A stretch of 28,967 nt of DNA from a virus. The notes under the pieces were generated by a model, which was given only the letters and a program-made list of their open reading frames with translations, had not been told where the DNA came from and made no database searches. Numbering within the stretch: the stretch's first letter is position 1; every line of letters starts with the position of its first letter. The position numbers were made by a program, and so were the translations under genes. Location of the stretch: positions 1 through 28,967 of the IMG/VR virus record IMGVR_UViG_3300022837_000695; one strand, written 5' to 3'. Below, piece by piece: positions 8,052 to 16,342 of this stretch.

Positions 8052-8550
8052 GTAACGTAACCTGTAATACTACTCTTGGAGTAGATCCTATATTAGCTGC
8101 ACCATGTAGTGCAGCACTATTTGCGTATTGAAATATATCACCCTTTTTGTAGTTAGTTGTAACATAGTCTTCGTACATAAAGATGTGTCCGGGTTGCCAG
8201 TCTTGTAATGGTATCCAAAATCTATCTGCATTTTGTTGTTGCACAGTATGAGGATCCATATGCATCGGCATAAAGTTGCCAGGCAGCATTTTAGTAATCC
8301 ACCAGTGTTGCAGTCTGCCGCATGTTGAAATATTTGGAACGTCTATTTGTAAATTGTCTTTATCAAACATTTGAAAGTACACCGCAGTAGGATCATAACC
8401 AGCATCAATTGCTTTTTGCCACTCACGTTTTCCTTTGTCTCCATCTGGAATACCGCCTTGCTTAGGACGCAACATGCCTTCTTTAGACATTACTTGCTCT
8501 ACAACTTGGGTAATCCAGTTGTTATTTTCTATATTACCTAAATGTTTCAT
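8044..8550 (-). CDS. Putative Fe(II)/2OG-type oxygenase
   Basis: 168 residues from the ATG at 8550; a TTG two codons upstream is possible. The metal site reads PMHMDPH (H97-M-D99), with distal H149 (ALHGAAN) and R159 as probable 2-oxoglutarate ligand. The spacing between HxD and the distal His (about 50 residues) fits the Asp/Asn hydroxylase/2OG-FeII family. It is the first gene of the halogenase operon. A late-like ACTAAATA ends 6 bases before the ATG and no ribosome binding site is visible, so the mRNA may have almost no leader. The HGAANIGSTPR end resembles the HAGFNAGLGTK end of the oxygenase at 13771-14340. Confidence 0.72.
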   Translation of the reverse strand: MKHLGNIENNNWITQVVEQVMSKEGMLRPKQGGIPDGDKGKREWQKAIDAGYDPTAVYFQMFDKDNLQIDVPNISTCGRLQHWWITKMLPGNFMPMHMDPHTVQQQNADRFWIPLQDWQPGHIFMYEDYVTTNYKKGDIFQYANSAALHGAANIGSTPRVVLQVTLHE

Positions 8551-8556
8551 TAACAA

Positions 8557-8564
8557 TATTTAGT
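8557..8564 (-). promoter_or_regulatory. Possible late promoter (ACTAAATA)
   Basis: ACTAAATA on the minus strand matches the late -10 element except at one core position and ends 6 bases before the ATG at 8550. If used it would start transcription at or next to the start codon. It would serve the halogenase operon. Confidence 0.35.
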
Positions 8565-8617
8565 TACTAGTCCTGCACTCTTATTGCCAAACTGAAGAAC
8601 ATAGATCGGGCCTCGGC

Positions 8618-8625
8618 GATAAGTA
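8618..8625 (+). promoter_or_regulatory. Possible late promoter (GATAAGTA)
   Basis: GATAAGTA differs by one base from NATAAATA and lies 19 bases before the ATG at 8645, with AGGAAAAC in between. The same GATAAGTAC string precedes the other twitch-domain radical SAM gene, on the minus strand at 13063-13070. The rest of the 94-base divergent gap (8551-8644) holds a locally GC-richer block around 8606-8620 with no recognised gene. Confidence 0.35.
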
Positions 8626-8644
8626 CACAATAACAGGAAAACAT

Positions 8645-10051
8645 ATGTCTAAGTATTGGTACGATAAAGAAGATACAATTCTAGGGAAGTTTCAACGTGA
8701 CCTAGAAACTAAATCAAGTTGCACGTTTTGTGTACTACCGTGGATACACTTAGCAACTCGTCCTAATGGCGATATGAGATTATGCTGTACTGCAAATGCA
8801 AGCGGCGCAGGAGAAAATCACACTGTTGGATTGATCAAAAACAAAGACGGCAGTCATGCTAACTTTGGAAAAGTTACTCCTATGGAAGCATGGAACAGCG
8901 ACTTTATGAAAAATGTTCGTACTACTATGCTTGCAGGCGAAATACCAGCAAGTTGTACAGGATGCTTTGACGAAGAATCACAAGGCATTGTTAGTAAACG
9001 TATCTGGGAAACTTATACTTGGTTAAATGACGAAGGTGTTGACGCTGAAGAATTAATACGCCAAACAGAAGAAGATGGCACTGTGCCTGAACGCTTGCAA
9101 TACCTAGATTTGCGTTTAGGACATACTTGTAATATTAAATGTGTAATGTGCAGTCCACATGATTCAAGCAAGTGGGTTGCAGACTGGCAGAAACTTGTTC
9201 CGCAGTTAGAAGATGAATCTGTAAAGAAACAGATGACATGGGATAAGAAAGAATTTAATAACAAGTGGCACGAAAAAGAATCATTCTGGAAAGAGTTGTA
9301 TGCACAAATACCTAATCTAAAACAAGTCTACTTTGCTGGCGGCGAACCTTTAATGATTAAAGAACATAAAATGTTTATTCAAGAAATTGTTAGACAAGGT
9401 TATCAAGACAAAGTGTTATTACGCTATAATTCAAATGGACTTCTTGTGGACAACGAGCTAATTGAGTTGTGGAGCAAGTTCCGCAAAGTTAAATTTGCAG
9501 TTAGTGTTGATGCAAGTTTTGAACGTGACGATTACATACGCTTCCCTGGAAAGTTTGCAGAAGTAGAGCGCACTTTGCATATGTTAGACAATACTCCTGA
9601 TAATATACATGTTAGTATGGCAACAGCAGTACAGATATTCAACATCAAACATATACCAGACTTTATAAAGTGGAAAGTAAACAGCAACTTTAAGAAGATG
9701 AATGTAGGACGAGTACACAATATGATGATGGGAGGTGGACTTGTTAATGCACACTTAGTTCATATACCTACATTCCTTAACATTACAATGTTACCTGAAG
9801 CAGACAAACAAGATGTACGCGAACGCTTTGCAGAACTTAAAACATGGTTATGGGACAATTATACACAAGACGATGAATTTTGGATACACAATCCTAAGGG
9901 CTGGCGACAGTGGACAGGATTATTAAAGCATATGGATAGTCGAGATAATAGTCATATGCTGCCAGGCTTTAAAGAGTATGTAAACAAACTAGATACAATA
10001 CGTAAGCTAGATGCTGCATCTATATTTCCTGAACTAGCACACTTACTGTGA
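8645..10051 (+). CDS. Twitch-domain radical SAM protein
   Basis: 468 residues with an unusual order. A Cys-rich twitch/SPASM-like domain is at the N-terminus (C26, C29, C47/C48, C104, C107; motifs CTFCVLPW and CTGCFDEE), followed by the radical SAM core with CNIKCVMC (C162, C166, C169) and AGGEPL (GGEP 232-235). This layout is that of the N-terminal-twitch radical SAM family seen in marine phages and bacteria. Substrates are unknown; auxiliary-cluster radical SAM enzymes often act on peptides. The gene stands alone on the plus strand, with CAGGAAAAC before its ATG, and ends 9 bases before the convergent SGNH gene. A paralogue lies at 11789-13057. Confidence 0.9.
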   Translation: MSKYWYDKEDTILGKFQRDLETKSSCTFCVLPWIHLATRPNGDMRLCCTANASGAGENHTVGLIKNKDGSHANFGKVTPMEAWNSDFMKNVRTTMLAGEIPASCTGCFDEESQGIVSKRIWETYTWLNDEGVDAEELIRQTEEDGTVPERLQYLDLRLGHTCNIKCVMCSPHDSSKWVADWQKLVPQLEDESVKKQMTWDKKEFNNKWHEKESFWKELYAQIPNLKQVYFAGGEPLMIKEHKMFIQEIVRQGYQDKVLLRYNSNGLLVDNELIELWSKFRKVKFAVSVDASFERDDYIRFPGKFAEVERTLHMLDNTPDNIHVSMATAVQIFNIKHIPDFIKWKVNSNFKKMNVGRVHNMMMGGGLVNAHLVHIPTFLNITMLPEADKQDVRERFAELKTWLWDNYTQDDEFWIHNPKGWRQWTGLLKHMDSRDNSHMLPGFKEYVNKLDTIRKLDAASIFPELAHLL

Positions 10052-10060
10052 AATCGTTAA

Positions 10061-10903
10061 TTAAAATCTGTTAGGATTAGTTCGGTCAAATGTAACAGGC
10101 ATAACATTTACTTTTTGTATATTAGTTACATGGTAATCCCATGTTTTTACAAATTCGCTAGCAATTAAATTGTGAGTAATAGTGTTGTTTAAATAACTCA
10201 ATGCTTCTGATGGTAGTGGATGTGCGTCACCATAGTTTGGTCTAGATTTGTTTTTAATAATATCATTTAACATTGGGTATTTTATATTCTTAAACATATC
10301 TTTATATAACTGTATGACTTCTACTCCTTCTATATAATCACTATCATTAATAATTCCTTGAGAAAGATTAGTTTGATAATCAGACCACTGTTGTTCAAAT
10401 TCTTCAACAGTTGCAATTTTCTTTTTAATGTCTGTTTCTACTCGGTTCATATTCGGCCGTATTAGCGGCAATCCATTTAAATTTACCCAATCAACATTCC
10501 AGGCATCTAATAAGTGTTGGGTAGCGTCAATTGTTGCAAAATCTCTAATCATAAGTCCTTTGCCTTGATTTGCAAATTTCTTAGCCCATGACTTTCCGTA
10601 TACTTTTTCTCGTTGTATAGTAGGAGTTAATAACCAATCATCGTTGACATATCTATCTTCTCTAGAACAGCTAGTCCACATTACTATAACTAAGTCATCT
10701 TTATTAAAGGTATTGCGCTTGTTACATTCTATAATAGAATTAAAAATATATTGATTGCCTGCACCACCGCATCCCCAGTTTTCGTATATAGGAATGTTAT
10801 TTCCAACTAAGTCAGCCCAAGTAGGCCATATGTAATTAGTAAAACTGCATCCAAATGCAAAGAATCTTTTGTATTTACGAACGTCTAAATTAGTTATTTG
10901 CAT
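10061..10903 (-). CDS. SGNH/GDSL hydrolase-like protein
   Basis: 280 residues. SGNH blocks can be traced: FAFGCSFT with the putative nucleophile S20, GCGGAGNQ (44-51) giving the Gly and Asn oxyanion residues, MWTSCSRED in block III, and GDAHP with D226 and H228 as the Asp/His pair. Members are esterases or acetyl hydrolases acting on acylated sugars or lipids, and similar SGNH-like proteins are common in marine phages. There is no signal peptide. The start overlaps the end of the upstream radical SAM gene by 10 bases, so it belongs to the three-gene operon 13057 to 10061. It may remove or transfer an acyl group on the operon's product; that is inference. Confidence 0.75.
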   Translation of the reverse strand: MQITNLDVRKYKRFFAFGCSFTNYIWPTWADLVGNNIPIYENWGCGGAGNQYIFNSIIECNKRNTFNKDDLVIVMWTSCSREDRYVNDDWLLTPTIQREKVYGKSWAKKFANQGKGLMIRDFATIDATQHLLDAWNVDWVNLNGLPLIRPNMNRVETDIKKKIATVEEFEQQWSDYQTNLSQGIINDSDYIEGVEVIQLYKDMFKNIKYPMLNDIIKNKSRPNYGDAHPLPSEALSYLNNTITHNLIASEFVKTWDYHVTNIQKVNVMPVTFDRTNPNRF

Positions 10904-11796
10904 TTTGTTAACGGAATATCAGCAGCGCATGTACAAAATTTACGAGAACAAGTAATAGCCTCTTGAGGAACTTCAAACGTATTATTATATATATTGCCTA
11001 AACTTCCTCCTACCCTGCAAGTTGCACGATGTACATCCCCGTCCCAATTAATCATTAAACTTTCAAGGCCTGCATTACACTTCCATCCTTTGAACTGATT
11101 TAATTTATGCTTAATAACATCGTTGGCATGCAGCATATCATTATCGTCAATGATACAGTTTGGCTTTACAGTTGCAACTTTACTTAATATCCAATCTAAG
11201 TCTGCTGTCTGATAGCGTAAATCGTCAAACCATTCTCGATTATCTGCTTCGGTCCATCTGATACGTCTGCACACATATGGAATGTTATGTCCTTCTAACA
11301 ATGTAGCTGCTGCTCTAACTTCGTCCATGTGTTCGTGATGTGCCATTAGATTGACTTGGTATAGTGTAGCCATGCCTTCCATATCTAGTAGTTGCGAGTA
11401 CTTAACAACGTTTTCAGCAGCTCGCCGACTGTGTTTGTTATCAAAATGTAAACTAAACACCCATTGGTTTACTGGTTGCTTAATGTACCAATCTGATGAG
11501 CGTAGCCCATTAGTTGTAACACTTAGCCAATCTAAACTATCTCTGGCACATTTTAATATTTCATTTATTTTAGGATGTACAGTTGGCTCGCCACCAGTTA
11601 AACTAAGACGTATTGGTTTATCTAATTCCGCTAATTTATATATTGCAGCAGTCATTGTATCTATATTAGTGTGCGGACTAAAGTTATCGTGTATTTCCGC
11701 AGGACAGTATCCGCAATCTAAGTTACAGCGTTTGCCTATATTCCATTCTACATGAACACTGGTATGATGTCCCCATCGACTTTCTACTTTAAACAT
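10894..11796 (-). CDS. Radical SAM protein with SPASM-like tail
   Basis: 300 residues from the ATG at 11796, which overlaps the upstream stop (ATGTTTAA). A GTG at 11838 would extend it but lies deep in the upstream gene. CNLDCGYC gives C24, C28 and C31; TGGEPT gives GGEP at 68-71; SVTTNG follows. The C-terminal part has FKGWKCNAG (C240), C260, and C283, C288 and C290 followed by AAD, matching the partial protein at 1-666. This pattern indicates an auxiliary Fe-S cluster. It is cotranscribed with the twitch radical SAM gene upstream and the SGNH gene downstream. The substrate is unknown. Confidence 0.86.
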   Translation of the reverse strand: MFKVESRWGHHTSVHVEWNIGKRCNLDCGYCPAEIHDNFSPHTNIDTMTAAIYKLAELDKPIRLSLTGGEPTVHPKINEILKCARDSLDWLSVTTNGLRSSDWYIKQPVNQWVFSLHFDNKHSRRAAENVVKYSQLLDMEGMATLYQVNLMAHHEHMDEVRAAATLLEGHNIPYVCRRIRWTEADNREWFDDLRYQTADLDWILSKVATVKPNCIIDDNDMLHANDVIKHKLNQFKGWKCNAGLESLMINWDGDVHRATCRVGGSLGNIYNNTFEVPQEAITCSRKFCTCAADIPLTKCK

Positions 11797-13057
11797 ACGG
11801 AATAAATTCTGGATTAGCTGCAAGGAAGTCTTGCCCACGAGTTTTATCTAAGCGTTTGTTAAACTCTATACAGTCTTGCCAATGTGTTTCATACATGCAC
11901 TTTGCTTGTAAGAAGTTAATGTTATCTTGTATCTGTTGTAGTGTTACAGTTTCTAATAGTTTATGCTGTTTAACCATCGGGTATTCTAATACTTCTGTTT
12001 TCATTTGTTCTAAACGTGCTATTACTTTTGCTTTTAGTTCTGGCGGCAATACTTGCGCACTTAATGATTTAGGATAAGATACTCTGTGAGAATAAAACAC
12101 AATTCCTAGTTCGTTAATAAAGTAATCAATAACTTTATCAATCTGCATTATGTTGTTTGATTGTACAGTAAATGCACCAACTACTCTGCTTACATTAGGA
12201 AAACTCTTAAAAACTTTAATGTTTTCTTCTATTACGCTAAATTTACCATTGCCTCTAATGTACTCGTAAACGTCATGTAAGCCGTCTATGCTTACGTTTA
12301 CAGCTATGCTTTTAAACTTAGGCCAATAGTCATGGATCGTTCTGCCACCTTTAATGCCCAGCGTAGTACCGTTTGTAGCGTACTTTAGTTCAATGTTGTC
12401 ACCGTACTCTGCAAGCTTGTCTAGTATCTTGTAATGGTATGGATCCATTAGAGGCTCACCGCCTGCAAACTCTACACGCCTAAAGAATGGTAATAGTTTT
12501 TCAAACGATGACCACCAGTTGTCGCTATTATCGAATGGTCCTATATACTGCCCTGGCTTAGTTACAAGTGATTCTACAATAGGAATTAATATGTTATCTT
12601 CTTTTTTATAAAACTCTGTTACTTGATCCCAGTCCTTCCAGCTAGTACTGTCTAACGGATTACACATACGGCATTTTAAGTTGCATAAGTTGTTTAGTTT
12701 AATTTCCATAGTAGGAAGTTCAAACGGCATTGTATAATCTTCTTCTAATGCATCAAGTGCATCAGGGTACAAGTTGACTCTAGCTTCAGGTATTACCCCT
12801 GCTATATGACGCTGTCGTAAGCTCTGCACCCCCTGATCTTCTAGGTCAAAGCAAGGTTTGCACACTTCTGGACGTTCGTTATTAAGAACTTGCTTGCGTA
12901 CTTCGCGCATGGCATCACCATTCCACACTTCTTCTAGTGTTTCGTTTTGAATATAGCCAATAGGCGCACTACGGCAGCATATCTTAATGGCACCGTCTTC
13001 GCGGGTAGCTAGTCCTGTAAAAGGATGCATACAAAATGTACATGATTTATTATTCAT
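11789..13057 (-). CDS. Twitch-domain radical SAM protein
   Basis: 422 residues, a paralogue of the protein at 8645-10051. The N-terminal twitch-like domain has CTFCMHPF (C6, C9), ICC (C27/C28) and CKPCFDLE (C66, C69). The radical SAM core has CNLKCRMC (C125, C129, C132), FAGGEPL (GGEP 199-202) and YATNG. The C-terminal part is mostly helical with C388 and C397 the only late cysteines. It is the first gene of the operon ending with the SGNH hydrolase. A late-like GATAAGTA ends 5 bases before the ATG. GGATAAG could act as a weak ribosome binding site, but a leaderless transcript is also possible. Confidence 0.9.
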   Translation of the reverse strand: MNNKSCTFCMHPFTGLATREDGAIKICCRSAPIGYIQNETLEEVWNGDAMREVRKQVLNNERPEVCKPCFDLEDQGVQSLRQRHIAGVIPEARVNLYPDALDALEEDYTMPFELPTMEIKLNNLCNLKCRMCNPLDSTSWKDWDQVTEFYKKEDNILIPIVESLVTKPGQYIGPFDNSDNWWSSFEKLLPFFRRVEFAGGEPLMDPYHYKILDKLAEYGDNIELKYATNGTTLGIKGGRTIHDYWPKFKSIAVNVSIDGLHDVYEYIRGNGKFSVIEENIKVFKSFPNVSRVVGAFTVQSNNIMQIDKVIDYFINELGIVFYSHRVSYPKSLSAQVLPPELKAKVIARLEQMKTEVLEYPMVKQHKLLETVTLQQIQDNINFLQAKCMYETHWQDCIEFNKRLDKTRGQDFLAANPEFIPYV

Positions 13058-13062
13058 AAAAG

Positions 13063-13070
13063 TACTTATC
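13063..13070 (-). promoter_or_regulatory. Possible late promoter (GATAAGTA)
   Basis: GATAAGTA on the minus strand, one base from NATAAATA, ends 5 bases before the ATG at 13057. It mirrors CATAAATA on the other strand of the same 39-base gap. Confidence 0.35.
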
Positions 13071-13083
13071 CATTAACTACACA

Positions 13084-13091
13084 CATAAATA
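13084..13091 (+). promoter_or_regulatory. T4-type late promoter (CATAAATA)
   Basis: CATAAATA matches NATAAATA exactly and ends 5 bases before the ATG at 13097. It is preceded by TTAACTACACA, like the promoter at 5436-5443. With the usual T4 late spacing, transcription would begin at the start codon. Confidence 0.55.
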
Positions 13092-13096
13092 AATAT

Positions 13097-13774
13097 ATGA
13101 TAGCACAGACTAACTACCTTGTCAATGATAAAATTAAAAAAGAGTTAAAGTCTGCTGATATAGATGTTAACTTTAAGTTACCTTTAAATGAGCCTACTGG
13201 GGACTTTTTCTACGATGCGTGGACTATTAAAGAAGAATACAAAGGCACAGTATGGGACAAACTAGTATCTACATTACCTAGCAACATAGGCGAAGCACGA
13301 TTAATAAAACTAGAGCCTGGACAGGCATATCGCTCGCATGCAGATATGGACGATAGGTATCATTTTAATATCCAGGGCGAACGTAGCTTTGTATTATATA
13401 CTGACGCTAATTTAATATACCCGCAGGTAGAATCAAACTATTGGTTTGATATGAACGCCGGTGAACTGCATAGCGCAGTAAATACAGGACGAATTGATAG
13501 AATACAATTAGTAGTTAGGAAACTACTTAATCAAAATATATTAATAGATCCTGTGCATATAACAATGACATTAACTACATTCACGCCTGATTATAGATAT
13601 GTGTTTGATGAGTTTTACAGTCCCTGGCTTAATGCAGCAAATAAAAACGGAATAGTAAATAGCTTTGTGTATAACACTAACTACGTTTCGTTTAACATTG
13701 AAAGTAGTCATTTAGAAGAATTTAAATTAATCGAAACTTCGTATTTTAATTTAGCAGTAGGAACAGCAATATGA
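13097..13774 (+). CDS. Asp/Asn beta-hydroxylase-like oxygenase
   Basis: 225 residues. The jelly-roll iron site reads YRSHADMDDRYHFNIQG, with H81-A-D83, a distal H125 (GELHSAVN) and R135 in DRIQLVV. This HxD...HFNI...HSAxNxGxxDR layout is typical of the aspartyl/asparaginyl beta-hydroxylase-like family. Residues 140-225 form an extra C-terminal part that I do not recognise, containing a TLTTF strand and aromatic residues. There is no ribosome binding site before the ATG and no alternative start nearby. It is coupled by ATGA to the next oxygenase gene, so two oxygenases are made together. Confidence 0.75.
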   Translation: MIAQTNYLVNDKIKKELKSADIDVNFKLPLNEPTGDFFYDAWTIKEEYKGTVWDKLVSTLPSNIGEARLIKLEPGQAYRSHADMDDRYHFNIQGERSFVLYTDANLIYPQVESNYWFDMNAGELHSAVNTGRIDRIQLVVRKLLNQNILIDPVHITMTLTTFTPDYRYVFDEFYSPWLNAANKNGIVNSFVYNTNYVSFNIESSHLEEFKLIETSYFNLAVGTAI

Positions 13775-14340
13775 AACATTACTTAGGAAAACTACCGCCG
13801 CATTTATGTGACTCGTTAATTAACGAATGTCTACAACATACTGTGACGCCGTTTACTGGTAATAGAGATCTTGATCCTGGGCATGCATTTTACGAAGATC
13901 ATTTAAAACAAAAACAACTAGCTGACAAACACGGTTATTCAAAAGGCAACAGTGTAGAATTCTTTCATTACAGACCAGGCACTCACTACGACAAAGAAGT
14001 TAACAAAATAATTGGCAAGGCATCTAATACCACAGTATTACAAAGTTTTATTAGTGAAATACGTCCTGGAAAGTGCGCTCCTTGGCATTGGGATATTCCT
14101 AGTCTAACAGAGGATGTTAACTTGGTCGGGTATACTAAAGAACAGTTAATGAGATGTATTTGTTTTATAGATAAACCTAAACCAGGACAAGCATTTATGG
14201 TCGAAGACGAATGTTTCTATATGGAACCACAAGGTACTATATATCGCTATCCGAAACTAGAAAGCTGGCATGCAGGATTTAATGCCGGGCTAGGCACTAA
14301 GTTCCTTTTTACATTTACAGCCTTAGTAAGTTCCACTTAG
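13771..14340 (+). CDS. Putative Fe(II)/2OG-type oxygenase
   Basis: 189 residues. The iron-binding motif is PWHWDIPS (H106-W-D108) and the distal ligand is H167 in SWHAGFNAG. The position normally held by Arg is K177 (GTKFLFTF), which can also bind a carboxylate. The block between (RCICFIDKPKPGQAF) looks like the beta-strands before the distal His in phage oxygenases. The start is translationally coupled to the upstream oxygenase. The end overlaps the convergent gene at 14323 by 18 bases. The substrate is unknown. Confidence 0.7.
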   Translation: MKHYLGKLPPHLCDSLINECLQHTVTPFTGNRDLDPGHAFYEDHLKQKQLADKHGYSKGNSVEFFHYRPGTHYDKEVNKIIGKASNTTVLQSFISEIRPGKCAPWHWDIPSLTEDVNLVGYTKEQLMRCICFIDKPKPGQAFMVEDECFYMEPQGTIYRYPKLESWHAGFNAGLGTKFLFTFTALVSST

Positions 14341-15132
14341 TTTTAATTTTTCTCTAAATGCATCAGTGAACGTTCCGTCAATACGCATACCGTATGTAGG
14401 ACTCATAACACGATTCCCTCCGTGCCAATCTTGATCATTCCAAAAAGCTGCACGAGTGTTAATGCCGTGTTTCATCTTTTTGTCAGGATCCCAAATATAA
14501 AATTGATTGCGAGTGTCTGTACGGATATGTATAAACTCGTTGTTATGATCTTCGTATCTGTCTTTGGGCCATATGCCGTTTTGTGCGCCTAAGTCTCTGT
14601 GTTCAAATGGCAATCCATCTGCTTCGCAGTGAAAAAACATTACTCGACCAAATGATTTGAATATTTCATTATCCTTAAAGCCTTGTAGCCAACGCATAGT
14701 ATTAGGAAAGAACTCTGATTCTTCAGTTTCTTTTTTCTCCTCAGGACGATCATCCCAGTCGCCTTCTTCGTGTAAGAAGTAATAGATATAAGGATCGTAC
14801 GCTTCCATTGCCATTTTAAGATAACGTGTAATTACATTACGCTGCTTATAGTCTTTAAAGTCTGTAGGCCATATTTTCATACCCTCTACTTTAATTGGAT
14901 CATCGTCGGGCAATGCTTGGAACTCTTCCATTGCAGCATATATAGGTTTCCAATTAAGCGTGTAACTCATGTCTTTAAATTCAAAGCCTGGTTTCATCCA
15001 AGTGCCTTCTTTTGCAAACCATCTTGCTTCAGCAAAGCCTCGCATAATTTCTGGCTGCAATTGTTCAAACGTTTCCATGTCTACGTGCTGTTCCATATCT
15101 AAGTATGGTCGTCCGTTAATACCTTTAATCAT
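14323..15132 (-). CDS. Putative Fe(II)/2OG-type oxygenase (larger type)
   Basis: 269 residues. The iron site is LPFEHRDLG with H178 and D180, followed by distal H237 (DWHGGNRV) and R250 as candidate 2-oxoglutarate ligand. A charged, very acidic insertion (DWDDRPEEKKETEESE, 125-140) separates the N-terminal half from the jelly-roll. The N-terminal half (RGFAEARW, WKPIYAAMEEF) is not familiar to me. It follows the zinc-ribbon radical SAM gene after one base, with AAGAGAAG before the ATG, and is the last gene of the operon 18283 to 14323. Confidence 0.66.
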   Translation of the reverse strand: MIKGINGRPYLDMEQHVDMETFEQLQPEIMRGFAEARWFAKEGTWMKPGFEFKDMSYTLNWKPIYAAMEEFQALPDDDPIKVEGMKIWPTDFKDYKQRNVITRYLKMAMEAYDPYIYYFLHEEGDWDDRPEEKKETEESEFFPNTMRWLQGFKDNEIFKSFGRVMFFHCEADGLPFEHRDLGAQNGIWPKDRYEDHNNEFIHIRTDTRNQFYIWDPDKKMKHGINTRAAFWNDQDWHGGNRVMSPTYGMRIDGTFTDAFREKLKLSGTY

Positions 15133-15133
15133 G

Positions 15134-16342
15134 CTACTTCTCTTTTTTATATACTGTTAATAAATCTAATGGTTCTTTAGTTGGATTTCTAGTAAACATA
15201 TATCGTTCGATTGGACTGTCAGGAAGGGTATTGCCTTTATTTTTCCAAGCGTCTCTTCTAATAATTTGATGTAAGAAATTTGTTATACCACCTGGCACAA
15301 AATCGCACCATGGTCCAGAGCGAAGTTCTTCCATATCAATATCTGTTTCGTCACACCATTGAATAATTCTTATGTCTTTGCCGTCTATTTTAGCCATAAC
15401 ATGATATATATTATTGTCAGCTTCTACAATTCTTTCAAATAATTTATTATTATCCTTACACCATTGTTCGATTGCTTTGTATACGTCACTAACAAATATA
15501 CGCACTTGTCCAGGATTACGACCAATATCGCTTCCGTAACGAATTCTAAAGTTTTTACTTCGCCATTCGTTGCTACATATTTCGTTCATTATAAAGTCAA
15601 CTTCTCCTAGAGTCATCATAGTATAACTGATATAACTTATATGTAATCCTTCTGCATGTGCATTATGAATGGCTTCAAGTTGTTTTCTTCTAATTACTTT
15701 GTGATCATTATAACTTGGATGATTCAATCCTATGTTAACACTACTTAATCCGCTTGCAATTGCCGACTTTACATAGTTTCTATCTGAAAAACGAATACCG
15801 TTAGTCATTACAGACACAGTAATACTAGGATCTAAAGCATTAATTTGTTCAACAAGACTATTAAAGTCCTTACGTAAAGTTGGCTCTGCTCCACTAAGGA
15901 TGACGCGATGTATAGCATCTTCGCCAAGGGGCCACTTTTTAATTTGTGAAATAATTTTTTCAGCTGATTGATCTGTAAGTGCATTATCAGGTTCGTGATA
16001 ACAATGCGGACAGGCTAAATTGCACCTGTCAGTTACTTCTATTAGCACTCCGCCGTTAAAGTTGTATTGAGGGTTATCTTGGGTATAGTATATATTACGA
16101 TAAAATTCGTAATCACTTTCAATCATGTGGTGACTTGTACCGTGTGTTTCACAATGTTTGGCTATAAATACTTGATTATTTTTGTGATAGCGTAATGCCG
16201 GAACATGATAATGACAGTGCTGGCATAGACTAACAGTGGGCAACAGTTCATTACCATCGACGTCTTCTATTGCAGAACGTATAGTATCAATTGCGTTCTG
16301 CGTAAATTGATTTATACCAACTATTTTAATTTGATCTAACAA
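15134..16342 (-). CDS. Radical SAM protein with N-terminal Zn-ribbon-like motif (Tes/MJ0619-like)
   Basis: 402 residues. The N-terminus holds CQHCHYHVPALRYHKNNQ and KHCETHG (C40, C43, C64, H67), the C-x2-C...K-x-C-x2-HG module that precedes the radical SAM core in tetraether-lipid synthase (Tes) and MJ0619-like proteins. The core follows with CNLACPHC (C107, C111, C114), SGAEPT (151-154) and SVMTNG. Known relatives make C-C bonds or methylate inert carbons, but substrate transfer to this phage protein is unsafe. The start is a TTG at 16342 overlapping the upstream stop (TTGTTAG) with AAAGGAAC 8 bases before it; no better start exists. It sits among three oxygenases and a kinase-like protein. 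Confidence 0.84.
   Translation of the reverse strand: MLDQIKIVGINQFTQNAIDTIRSAIEDVDGNELLPTVSLCQHCHYHVPALRYHKNNQVFIAKHCETHGTSHHMIESDYEFYRNIYYTQDNPQYNFNGGVLIEVTDRCNLACPHCYHEPDNALTDQSAEKIISQIKKWPLGEDAIHRVILSGAEPTLRKDFNSLVEQINALDPSITVSVMTNGIRFSDRNYVKSAIASGLSSVNIGLNHPSYNDHKVIRRKQLEAIHNAHAEGLHISYISYTMMTLGEVDFIMNEICSNEWRSKNFRIRYGSDIGRNPGQVRIFVSDVYKAIEQWCKDNNKLFERIVEADNNIYHVMAKIDGKDIRIIQWCDETDIDMEELRSGPWCDFVPGGITNFLHQIIRRDAWKNKGNTLPDSPIERYMFTRNPTKEPLDLLTVYKKEK

Noticed and set aside
7689-8060. 123-residue plus-strand frame rich in Ile and Cys
   Set aside because: Antisense shadow of the halogenase N-terminus.
8557-8644. tRNA in the divergent gap
   Set aside because: No acceptor stem with paired T-arm and anticodon arm could be drawn on either strand.
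11351-11755. 134-residue plus-strand frame
   Set aside because: Antisense shadow of the radical SAM gene, whose CxxxCxxC and GGEP motifs fall in the other strand.
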